From NCBI GenBank assembly GCA_946409635.1, contig CAMJXD010000006.1, forward strand, positions 1-64,000: a stretch of DNA of 64,000 nt, given 5' to 3'. A model generated the notes under the pieces. It saw only the letters and a list, made by a program, of their open reading frames with translations, was not told the origin of the DNA and searched no databases. The position numbers were made by a program, and so were the translations under genes. Below, one piece after another: positions 8,493 through 15,263 of the stretch; position 1 is the stretch's first letter, and each line of letters begins with the position of its first letter. The stretch is from an uncultured Prevotellaceae bacterium (GTDB lineage Bacteria; Bacteroidota; Bacteroidia; Bacteroidales; Muribaculaceae).

Positions 8493-8511
8493 GCATTAGC
8501 TCCGCAGGGTT
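8493..8511 (-). repeat. copy 1 of a dispersed 19-nt repeat
   Basis: Read on the minus strand this is AACCCTGCGGAGCTAATGC. It matches 13195-13213 on the plus strand with one change (A for G). Both copies are intergenic. Confidence 0.6.
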
Positions 8512-8613
8512 AGGGCCAACTTCTATATCATTGCCAAAGTCTTTAAAATCAATGGCTTTGCGTGAAACCTAGCGAGGACTTTTCGCTGAACAATTACACC
8601 CGGAGGGTGACCG

Positions 8614-8833
8614 CTGAGTAACCGTGGGTAATGACGGCGACTGAGCTCGGCGAAGGAGACGGCATCACCCACGGAAGGTGTCATCAGTCAGCCGTCGCTG
8701 GAGGCGACCCCCTGTGTGTGCCGAAAGCCGAGATGGGGTCGCCTCCAGCGACAGCCTATTGCTCACCATCACCCCCAGTGAATCAGCCTCCCTCGTTAGC
8801 ACTCGGCAGCCTGATTTACTGGGGGTTACTCAG
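8614..8833. ncRNA. cloverleaf-like structured element upstream of bglX
   Basis: Four helices can be drawn without overlap beyond a base. The closing stem is CTGAGTAA (8614-8621) with TTACTCAG (8826-8833). Arm 1 is 8622-8633 with 8663-8674 (12 bp, one mismatch). Arm 2 is GTCGCTGGAGGCGACCCC (8694-8711) with its perfect 18-bp inverse at 8735-8752. Arm 3 is 8771-8786 with 8811-8826 (16 bp, one mismatch). Smaller hairpins flank it. No coding frame here looks real. It could be a structured RNA, a non-autonomous mobile element or a folded leader; there is no -7 box close to its left edge. The family is not recognised. Confidence 0.45.
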
Positions 8834-8891
8834 ATAGCCGCCCTTCGGGCGTCAAATTCTCATTTTGCCAGCTAATAAGCATAGGTTATAT

Positions 8892-9055
8892 CGTTCCCTA
8901 AGTAAAGCTAACGGGCTTGCTGTGGCGCCTGTTCATGAGCTGCGCCGAGGTGCAGCAGGGTCTCGAGAAGTTGGGCTTTGCGGTCTCAGAATAAATGCGT
9001 ACCTTTGCGATTAGTTAATAGTTAATAGTGATTAGTTATGAGTTATTAGGGAACG
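8892..9055. repeat. 10-bp inverted repeat around the bglX promoter
   Basis: CGTTCCCTAA (8892-8901) and TTAGGGAACG (9046-9055) are exact inverses on either side of the promoter. The left arm, preceded by TTATAT, resembles TATATCGTTTCCTAA at 13214-13228, next to the second copy of the 19-nt repeat. Between the GH2 remnant and bglX (8293-9168) there is no gene. Confidence 0.4.
8977..9007 (+). promoter_or_regulatory. promoter of bglX
   Basis: TTTG (8977-8980), 19 bp, then TACCTTTG (9000-9007): a full match to the Bacteroidota consensus. Transcription would begin near 9014, leaving a leader of about 155 nt that contains a small hairpin (CTCAATT 9075-9081 with AATTGAG 9088-9094). Confidence 0.8.
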
Positions 9056-9168
9056 ACTGAGATTTCCAGGTTGGCTCAATTAGTGACAATTGAGAGCGGA
9101 TGCCAATTAGTTGAATTCGCGTAATTCGTAGTTAAACAATCAATCCAAGCATAAAGTAAGAAAACGTT

Positions 9169-11439
9169 ATGACAAGAATGAGGAACTTTTTATTGGCCAT
9201 GGCACTGGTGAGCATCTCGATGGCAGCTCAGGCCGTGGATCAGGCCAAGATGGACCGTTTCATCGATGACCTGATGGGCAAGATGACCCTGCAGGAGAAA
9301 ATCGGACAGCTCAACCTGCCCGTCACCGGTGACATCATCACGGGCTCTACCGTGAGCGGCGATGTCGTGGGCAAAATCAGGGCTGGCCAGGTGGGTGGCC
9401 TGTTCAACATGAAGGGGGTAAAGAGCATCCGCCAGCTGCAGGAAGTGGCTGTGGAGCAGAGCCGCCTGGGCATCCCCTTGATCTTCGGAATGGATGTCAT
9501 CCACGGCTATGAGACGGTGTTCCCCATCCCCTTCGCCATGTCGATGAGTTGGGACATGGAGGCCATCAAGGGCTCGGCACGCATCGCATCGGTCGAAGCC
9601 ACGGCCGACGGCATCTGCTGGACCTTCAGCCCCATGGTGGACATCTGCCGCGAGCCCCGATGGGGACGCATGAGCGAGGGCAGCGGTGAGGACCCCTTCC
9701 TGGGAGCCGCCATCTGCCGCGCCATGATTGAGGGCTATCAGGGCGCTGACCTGGCCGACAAGAGGTCGATGATGGCCTGTGTGAAGCATTTTGCCCTCTA
9801 TGGCGCACCCGAGGCCGGCCGTGACTACAACACGGTCGACATGAGCCACGTGCGCATGTTCAACGAGTATTTCCCGCCCTACAAGGCAGGCGTCGATGCG
9901 GGAGCCGGCAGTTTCATGACCTCGTTCAACGTCATCGACTATATCCCTGCCACGGGCAACCGCTGGCTCATGACCGAGGTGCTGAGGGACCGATGGGGCT
10001 TTGACGGATTTGTCGTGACCGACTACACCGCCATCAGCGAGATGACCAACCACGGCATGGGCGACCTGCAGACCGTCTCGGCGATGGCCCTGAAGGCCGG
10101 CACCGACATGGACATGGTGGCCGACGGATTCCTGGGAACACTGGAAAAATCGCTTGCCGAGGGCAAGGTGAGCATCCAGGACATCGACAAGGCCTGCCGC
10201 CGCATTCTGGAAGCCAAGTACAAGCTGGGCCTGTTTGACGACCCCTACCGCTACCTGGACAGCAAGCGCGCCAGCAAGGAAATCTATACGGCCGAGCACC
10301 GTGCCGCCGCACGCCAGCTGGCCACCGAGACCTTTGTGCTGCTGCAGAACAAGGATAACGTCCTGCCGCTGCAACGCACGGCCAAGATTGCGCTGGTCGG
10401 CCCATTGGCCAACACCCGCGCCAACATGCCCGGCACCTGGAGCGTGGCCGCCGCCAGCGACCGCTACAGCACGCTGCTCGAGGCCATGCGCCGCGCCGTG
10501 GGCGACCGTGGCCAGGTGATGTATGCCAAGGGGTGCAACGTGTGCTACGATGCCGAGCTGGAGAAGAACTCAACGATGTTTGGCCGCGAGATGCGTGACA
10601 ACCGCCCAGTCGACGTCATGCGTGACGAGGCCGTGCGCATCGCCCGCGAGTGTGACGTGATTGTCGCCGCCATGGGCGAGCCCAGCGAGATGTCAGGCGA
10701 GAGCAGCTCGCGCAGCTCTCTCACCATCCTCGATGCCCAGAAGGACCTGCTCACTGCGCTGCTGGCCACCGGCAAGCCCATCGTGCTGCTCAACTTCTCG
10801 GGCCGCGCCACGGTCATGGATTGGGAGGTCGAGAACATCCCCACGATCATGAACGTGTGGTTTGGCGGCAGCGAGGCTGCCGACGCCATCTGCGACGTGG
10901 TCTTTGGCGACGTGGCCCCCAGTGGCAAGCTAACCGTGACCATGCCACGCAACGAGGGCCAGATTCCCATCTACTACAACCACCTGAACACCGGGCGCCC
11001 CAACCCCAAGTGGTTCACCAAGTACACCTCCAACTACCTGGACGTGCCCAACGATGCGCTGTTCCCCTTTGGCTACGGCTTGAGCTACACCACGTTTGAA
11101 TACAGCCCCATGACGCTGAGCAGCAACACCATGCCCGTCGACGGCAGCATCACCGCGACGGTCACCGTGACCAACACCGGCAGCCATGAGGGGGCCGAGG
11201 TTGTCCAGCTCTACATCCGCGACATGGTGGGCAGCATCGCACGTCCCGTCAAGGAGCTCAAGGGATTCCAGCGCATCAGCCTCAAGCCTGGCGAGAGCCG
11301 CACGGTCACCTTTACCATCGACCGCGAGATGCTCAAGTTCTACAACCAGGATCTGGAATACGTCTGTGAGCCGGGCGACTTCCAGGTCATGATAGGCCCC
11401 AACAGCCGCGACGTGCAGTCGCTGGACTTCAAGCTTTGA
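9169..11439 (+). CDS. bglX: beta-glucosidase BglX, GH3 family
   Basis: An exported GH3 exo-beta-glucosidase that removes terminal glucose from beta-glucosides. A signal peptide (MRNFLLAMALVSISMAAQA) leads into the GH3 barrel. The nucleophile aspartate is D285 in GFVVTDYTAISE, and KHFALYGAPEAGRDY is the conserved substrate-binding segment. The (alpha/beta)6 sandwich follows (LVGPLANTRANMPGTW), and a fibronectin-III-like domain ends the protein (about 660-750). At 756 aa it has the normal BglX length. The strong promoter suggests it is transcribed alone; the next gene has its own promoter. No SusC/D pair or other polysaccharide genes adjoin it, so the natural glycan cannot be named. Confidence 0.93.
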   Translation: MTRMRNFLLAMALVSISMAAQAVDQAKMDRFIDDLMGKMTLQEKIGQLNLPVTGDIITGSTVSGDVVGKIRAGQVGGLFNMKGVKSIRQLQEVAVEQSRLGIPLIFGMDVIHGYETVFPIPFAMSMSWDMEAIKGSARIASVEATADGICWTFSPMVDICREPRWGRMSEGSGEDPFLGAAICRAMIEGYQGADLADKRSMMACVKHFALYGAPEAGRDYNTVDMSHVRMFNEYFPPYKAGVDAGAGSFMTSFNVIDYIPATGNRWLMTEVLRDRWGFDGFVVTDYTAISEMTNHGMGDLQTVSAMALKAGTDMDMVADGFLGTLEKSLAEGKVSIQDIDKACRRILEAKYKLGLFDDPYRYLDSKRASKEIYTAEHRAAARQLATETFVLLQNKDNVLPLQRTAKIALVGPLANTRANMPGTWSVAAASDRYSTLLEAMRRAVGDRGQVMYAKGCNVCYDAELEKNSTMFGREMRDNRPVDVMRDEAVRIARECDVIVAAMGEPSEMSGESSSRSSLTILDAQKDLLTALLATGKPIVLLNFSGRATVMDWEVENIPTIMNVWFGGSEAADAICDVVFGDVAPSGKLTVTMPRNEGQIPIYYNHLNTGRPNPKWFTKYTSNYLDVPNDALFPFGYGLSYTTFEYSPMTLSSNTMPVDGSITATVTVTNTGSHEGAEVVQLYIRDMVGSIARPVKELKGFQRISLKPGESRTVTFTIDREMLKFYNQDLEYVCEPGDFQVMIGPNSRDVQSLDFKL

Positions 11440-11521
11440 CCGCTCCCAGTCAGCAGCCCGAGGCCGTGCCCTCCTGCCGCCAAGGTCAATCACTGGTCCA
11501 GCCGGCAGGCGACACCCCCGG

Positions 11522-11553
11522 TTTGCATAGTTGCAGAATAGGTTGTACCTTTG
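11522..11553 (+). promoter_or_regulatory. promoter of the metallo-hydrolase gene
   Basis: TTTG (11522-11525), 20 bp, TACCTTTG (11546-11553). The start codon is 80 bp downstream. Confidence 0.75.
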
Positions 11554-11632
11554 CTCTTGACAAGTTTACGGTTTAACCATCCGCCGGGCCAGTGCTTGGC
11601 ACTCGACGGGTAATAATACAATTACGACTATT

Positions 11633-12379
11633 ATGAAGATTATCGCTATCCGCATGTATGACAACGGGTTCATGAACCAGTCCTTCGCCTTTGGCGGCGA
11701 GGAGGGACGCGACGCGTTTGACGACCAGATCATCTACCGCAGCAGCCTGCAGAACTTTCTCATCGACACGGGCTCGGAGGTGATTCTTGTCGACACCGGC
11801 TTCAAGTCGGGTTATGCCGCACCGGCCAAGAAGCTGGGCGCACCCCTCTACATGGGTGAGCATGTCGCCGACTACATGGATGCTCTGGCCGCTGCCGGCT
11901 ACAAGCCCGAACAGGTCACCAAGATCCTGGTCACCCACAAGCACAACGACCACAGCGACTGCATCACCAACTTCCCCAACGCCATGGTCTACATCTCGCC
12001 CGAAGATGCCGATGCCCTCAAGCTCGACGGCCCGGGCATCGTGCGCGCCCAGTACGGTCAGCCCTACAAGAACTTCCCCAATGCCCAGCAGGTTGCCGAC
12101 GGCATCTGGTTCATCGAGGCCAAGGGACACACCCGCGGCAACAGCATCGTCATCGCCGAGGACGGCGACATCTACTACATGATGCACGGCGACGTCACCT
12201 ACTGTGACGCGGCGCTCAAGGCCAACAAGTTCAGCATCATCTTTGAGGACAAGGAGGCTGCCCGGCAGACGCTCGACCGCGTCCGCGAGTTTGTGAGCAA
12301 CAACCCCACCGTCTACCTCTCCACCCACTGTCCCGAGGGTTACGAGAACCTGGAGCTCAAGCGCATCATGAAGCTCTGA
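11633..12379 (+). CDS. MBL-fold metallo-hydrolase
   Basis: A 248-aa cytoplasmic protein with the metallo-beta-lactamase fold. THKHNDHSD (about 101-109) is the HxHxDH zinc motif; GHTRGNS supplies the next histidine and MMHGDVTY the bridging aspartate, with a further histidine in LSTHCPEG. This arrangement resembles the lactonase and AHL-lactonase-like branch, but the substrate cannot be told from sequence. There is no signal peptide. It is transcribed alone, between its own promoter and a strong bidirectional terminator. Confidence 0.85.
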   Translation: MKIIAIRMYDNGFMNQSFAFGGEEGRDAFDDQIIYRSSLQNFLIDTGSEVILVDTGFKSGYAAPAKKLGAPLYMGEHVADYMDALAAAGYKPEQVTKILVTHKHNDHSDCITNFPNAMVYISPEDADALKLDGPGIVRAQYGQPYKNFPNAQQVADGIWFIEAKGHTRGNSIVIAEDGDIYYMMHGDVTYCDAALKANKFSIIFEDKEAARQTLDRVREFVSNNPTVYLSTHCPEGYENLELKRIMKL

Positions 12380-12408
12380 CAGGCGCGGTTACAATAGTAC
12401 AAAAAAAG

Positions 12409-12477
12409 GACATAGTGCAAACCCGGCTGGTGAGTGAAGCGACCCCTTCGCTCCGTGTGCCCGGTTTGCACTATGTC
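12409..12477. terminator. bidirectional terminator between convergent genes
   Basis: GACATAGTGCAAACC (12409-12423) pairs with its inverse at 12463-12477. A runs precede it and T runs follow it, so it works on both strands. A smaller hairpin (GAAGCG..CGCT) lies in the loop. Confidence 0.85.
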
Positions 12478-12514
12478 TTTTTTTTACGCTCTAGCGGGGC
12501 GTTCTTTTGGCCGC

Positions 12515-13030
12515 TTACAGCTTGCTCACCAGGTCGATAATCTTCTGCTTGGTGGCATCGGTCTTCTGCTCGTCGTTCTTGGCCGTCACCACGCCCGTGT
12601 CCTCAACTTTCCAGTAGTTGCAGATGTCACGGTACTCGGCCAGCGCGCCGTCATAGACGCCCGGCGAATAGGACGAAGTGAGCAACGCCATCTTCTTCAC
12701 CTGGGCAGGGGCGTTGACGCAGTACATGCGCTGGATGGGTGCCTGGATCTGGGCACACAGCGTGAAGTAATAGATCGGGGCGGCCAGCACCAGCACCTCG
12801 GCCTCGGCCATGAGCGGATACAGCGCCTGCATGTCATCCTGCTGGATGCACGCTCCGTTGCCCTTTCCGTGGCAATACTCACAGGCCAGGCAGCCCGCAA
12901 TCTTCTTGTGGGCCACGTTTACCAGCGTGACCTCATGACCGGCAGCCTCGGCTGCGTTCTTGTACTCCTCGGCCATCCAGGCAGTGCTGCCCTTGGCACG
13001 CGGTGATGCTTGCAAAATAAGAATCTTCAT
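12515..13030 (-). CDS. flavodoxin-like NAD(P)H-dependent FMN reductase
   Basis: A 171-aa member of the flavodoxin-fold reductase family. The N-terminus ILQASPRAKGSTAWMA is the FMN phosphate-binding loop; APIYYFTLCAQIQAPIQR is the flavin-ring segment. A CLACEYCHGKGNGAC stretch (about 47-61) marks the iron-sulfur-flavoprotein-like branch, though a cluster is not proven. It probably reduces quinones, iron or nitro-compounds in the cytoplasm. It is monocistronic, with a full promoter upstream and the shared terminator downstream. Confidence 0.85.
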   Translation of the reverse strand: MKILILQASPRAKGSTAWMAEEYKNAAEAAGHEVTLVNVAHKKIAGCLACEYCHGKGNGACIQQDDMQALYPLMAEAEVLVLAAPIYYFTLCAQIQAPIQRMYCVNAPAQVKKMALLTSSYSPGVYDGALAEYRDICNYWKVEDTGVVTAKNDEQKTDATKQKIIDLVSKL

Positions 13031-13060
13031 AATTTTCCTTCAGTTATTAGTTGAAATATT

Positions 13061-13080
13061 CCTTGCATGCCTTGCATGCA
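13061..13080. repeat. tandem CCTTGCATG in the leader of the reductase gene
   Basis: CCTTGCATG occurs twice in direct succession (13061-13078). On the minus strand it lies 30-50 bp before the start codon, between the promoter and the gene, and could be a regulator site. Confidence 0.35.
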
Positions 13081-13091
13081 TTTTCCCGCAA

Positions 13092-13123
13092 CAAAATTAC
13101 AAAAAAACCTCGACTTCACCAAA
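13092..13123 (-). promoter_or_regulatory. promoter of the reductase gene
   Basis: Minus strand: TTTG (13123-13120), 20 bp, TAATTTTG (13099-13092). It gives a leader of about 55 nt. Confidence 0.7.
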
Positions 13124-13194
13124 TACCCTGCCCCCCACGCGGCAATGCACGCTAGCGCCTTGCATCAGAACCAAGAACATGGCCTGCAGGCCCG

Positions 13195-13228
13195 AACCCT
13201 ACGGAGCTAATGCTATATCGTTTCCTAA
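13195..13228 (+). repeat. copy 2 of the dispersed repeat
   Basis: AACCCTACGGAGCTAATGC (13195-13213) repeats 8511-8493. The next bases, TATATCGTTTCCTAA, match 8887-8901 with one change. The two halves, joined here, are therefore about 390 bp apart on either side of the cloverleaf-like element. Confidence 0.6.
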
Positions 13229-13245
13229 TTTTTTCTTACCGTTTA

Positions 13246-13277
13246 TTTGCACTTTTCCTCTTTCGGTAGTAAATTTG
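13246..13277 (+). promoter_or_regulatory. promoter of the M48 protease operon
   Basis: TTTG (13246-13249), 20 bp, TAAATTTG (13270-13277), 59 bp before the ATG at 13336. Confidence 0.75.
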
Positions 13278-13335
13278 CAAGCAATCTATCTTTTTTGACC
13301 TTATTATCAACCCATCAAGTTAACCTAGAGAATCG

Positions 13336-14214
13336 ATGAAACCATCAGACTTTATCCACCCCGAAGATGCCGCAGCCCTGCGGCAAATGGAGAGCATCCC
13401 GGGATTTGCCGCCCTGGTCAAGAAAATCCTTTCAATCGGCATCGAGACACTGCAGTATGGCGTGAACATGGCTTCCAGCATACGCCTGTCCGAGAAACAG
13501 TTGCCCGACATCTACAGGCACCTGCCTCCCATCTGTGAAAAGATGGGCATCGCCGAGCCCGAGTTCTACCTGCAGATGGATCCCGTGCCCAATGCCTGGA
13601 CCATGGGCGACACCCGCATCTACATCACCGTGACATCGGGCCTGGTCGAGATGATGAACGACGAGGAGCTCGAAGCCATCATCGCCCACGAGTGCGGCCA
13701 CATCATGTGCCGCCACGTCCTCTATCACACCGTAGCCCAGTGGATCAGCGCCGGCATTGCCTCGCTGGGCGTGCTCGGCAAGCTCGCAGCCCCCATGGAG
13801 TTTGCCCTGCTGTACTGGAGCCGCAAGAGTGAACTCTCGGCCGACCGCGCCGCCAGCATCATCACCTCGCCCCAGGTCGTCGCCAGCACCATGGCACGAC
13901 TGAGCGGTGGCCCCAAGAGCATCACCTCGCAGATCGACCTGCGCGAGTGGGCCACACAGGCCGACGAGTATGACAAGATTCAGAATTCCGGCCTGTGGAA
14001 CAAGACCTTGCAGCTCGCTGTCATCGCCGGGCTCAGCCACCCGTTCTCGGCCGTACGTGTGCGCGAGATCCTCAAGTGGGGCGACAGCGACCAGTATAAC
14101 ATCATCAAGAACGGCAACTTCCTCATCGAGCCCGCCGAGGGCACTTGCCCGCATTGCGGCAACCCCATCGACAGCGACTGGAAGTTCTGCCGCAACTGCG
14201 GGCATCAACTATAA
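13336..14214 (+). CDS. M48 family zinc metalloprotease with zinc ribbon
   Basis: A 292-aa protein with the M48 core: H118-E-C-G-H122 in AHECGHIMCRH, and the third ligand E166 in SELSADRA. M48 members cut membrane or misfolded proteins (HtpX, Ste24). The helical segment around 125-160 is hydrophobic and may associate with the membrane, but there is no clear signal peptide. The C-terminal 22 residues form a zinc ribbon with CPHC and CRNC pairs, resembling that of the third gene in this operon. The shared tail suggests that the proteins meet or bind a common partner. Confidence 0.88.
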   Translation: MKPSDFIHPEDAAALRQMESIPGFAALVKKILSIGIETLQYGVNMASSIRLSEKQLPDIYRHLPPICEKMGIAEPEFYLQMDPVPNAWTMGDTRIYITVTSGLVEMMNDEELEAIIAHECGHIMCRHVLYHTVAQWISAGIASLGVLGKLAAPMEFALLYWSRKSELSADRAASIITSPQVVASTMARLSGGPKSITSQIDLREWATQADEYDKIQNSGLWNKTLQLAVIAGLSHPFSAVRVREILKWGDSDQYNIIKNGNFLIEPAEGTCPHCGNPIDSDWKFCRNCGHQL

Positions 14215-14277
14215 CCCCCTGACCAATCAGCGTCTATTCACCTCATTCACCGTAAAAAAAACAAAACAGCTTCAACT

Positions 14278-14532
14278 ATGATTTTCAACCAACAAGGATT
14301 ACTGGACATCGATCGCATGCTTGCTGATGTGCCCTCATTCCAGCAGATTATGGCCGACAGGGTCGTCACCGACGACGAGCTGCACCGACAGAGCGACAAG
14401 GTCATCGGCCTGCTGCATCAAGTCGAGGACCGATTCAACGACGAGGACAAGAGCCTGATCATGCAACTGTTTGCCGAGGCCAATGTGCTCTCGGCCATCT
14501 ACCGTTATTACGAACTCCAAAATCTCAAATAA
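14278..14532 (+). CDS. hypothetical 84-aa protein
   Basis: A small acidic, mostly helical protein (IDRMLADVPSFQQIM, LLHQVEDRFNDEDKSLIMQ). It has no signal peptide, cysteines or membrane segment. I do not recognise the family. It sits 63 bp after the M48 gene and 2 bp before the zinc-ribbon gene, so co-expression is likely and its role is probably tied to theirs. Confidence 0.75.
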   Translation: MIFNQQGLLDIDRMLADVPSFQQIMADRVVTDDELHRQSDKVIGLLHQVEDRFNDEDKSLIMQLFAEANVLSAIYRYYELQNLK

Positions 14533-14534
14533 TC

Positions 14535-15047
14535 ATGGCTAAATACAATACCAAGAAATTACTGCAAGCCCATCCCTCACAGATCACAACGATTGCCGAG
14601 GCGATAAAAAACCACTTTGAGGGCGAGGGCTACGAAGTCCAGGTCGATGACCTGATGAGTGGCGGCAAGGACATCAGCATCACCAAGGGCGGAGTGTTCA
14701 TGGCTGTGCTCGGCATGAGGTCGGCCCTGAAGGTGACACTCACCCCGCAGGCCGAGGGCGTCCTCTTTGACGCCGGCGTGGGCATCTTCGGCCAGCAGGC
14801 CATTCCCACCATCATCACGTTGTTCTTCTTCTGGCCTGTACTGCTCACCCAGATCTGGGGACTCATCCAGCAGTCGTCGCTCGACGACAAGGCGCTCGAG
14901 ATTGCCGAGAGTTGCATCAGCGCCCCCACGGGACAAGCGTCTCCCCTACTCTCTACCGTCTCCACCGGCACCAAGTTCTGCACCGAATGCGGCAGCCAGG
15001 TCGACACGTCGGCCAAGTTCTGTCCCAACTGCGGCAAGCGGCTATAA
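14535..15047 (+). CDS. zinc-ribbon protein with one membrane segment
   Basis: A 170-aa protein of unknown function. The first 80 residues form an alpha/beta domain (HFEGEGYEVQVDDLMSGGKD). A hydrophobic stretch, IPTIITLFFFWPVLLTQIWG (about 93-112), is likely one membrane span. A C-terminal zinc ribbon (FCTEC..FCPNCGKRL) resembles the tail of the M48 protease two genes upstream. It is probably an accessory or anchor of that protease. Alternative: an independent membrane sensor. Confidence 0.75.
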   Translation: MAKYNTKKLLQAHPSQITTIAEAIKNHFEGEGYEVQVDDLMSGGKDISITKGGVFMAVLGMRSALKVTLTPQAEGVLFDAGVGIFGQQAIPTIITLFFFWPVLLTQIWGLIQQSSLDDKALEIAESCISAPTGQASPLLSTVSTGTKFCTECGSQVDTSAKFCPNCGKRL

Positions 15048-15075
15048 GGCGGGACAGCAGTTGGCACATAAACAT

Positions 15076-15104
15076 ACAACAGGCTTACCCGCGTAGCCTG
15101 TTGT
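15076..15104 (+). terminator. hairpin after the M48 operon
   Basis: ACAACAGGCT (15076-15085) pairs perfectly with AGCCTGTTGT (15095-15104). There is no long T run, so termination may be weak. Confidence 0.5.
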
Positions 15105-15181
15105 AGGACCTCGCCTTGGGGCGACCGTTGTCATGGCAAGACAATAGAAAAATGCTGTATATCAGCGAGCTACATACAACT

Positions 15182-15212
15182 CGGGCGACCTCGCGTTGAT
15201 TGAGGTCGCCCG
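15182..15212. terminator. hairpin between convergent transcripts
   Basis: CGGGCGACCTC (15182-15192) and GAGGTCGCCCG (15202-15212) form an 11-bp stem with a 9-nt loop, 52 bp past the stop of the minus-strand giant gene. It is a strong stem with no clear U run. Confidence 0.45.
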
Positions 15213-15263
15213 AATCGTTTCTCACGCCCCTGCGGCGGGGCTAGGTCGGTATGGCGCCGGTTG

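Noticed and set aside
8631-8875. Two short open frames in the structured element
   Set aside because: They cross long hairpin stems and have no protein-like pattern; the stems explain the sequence better.
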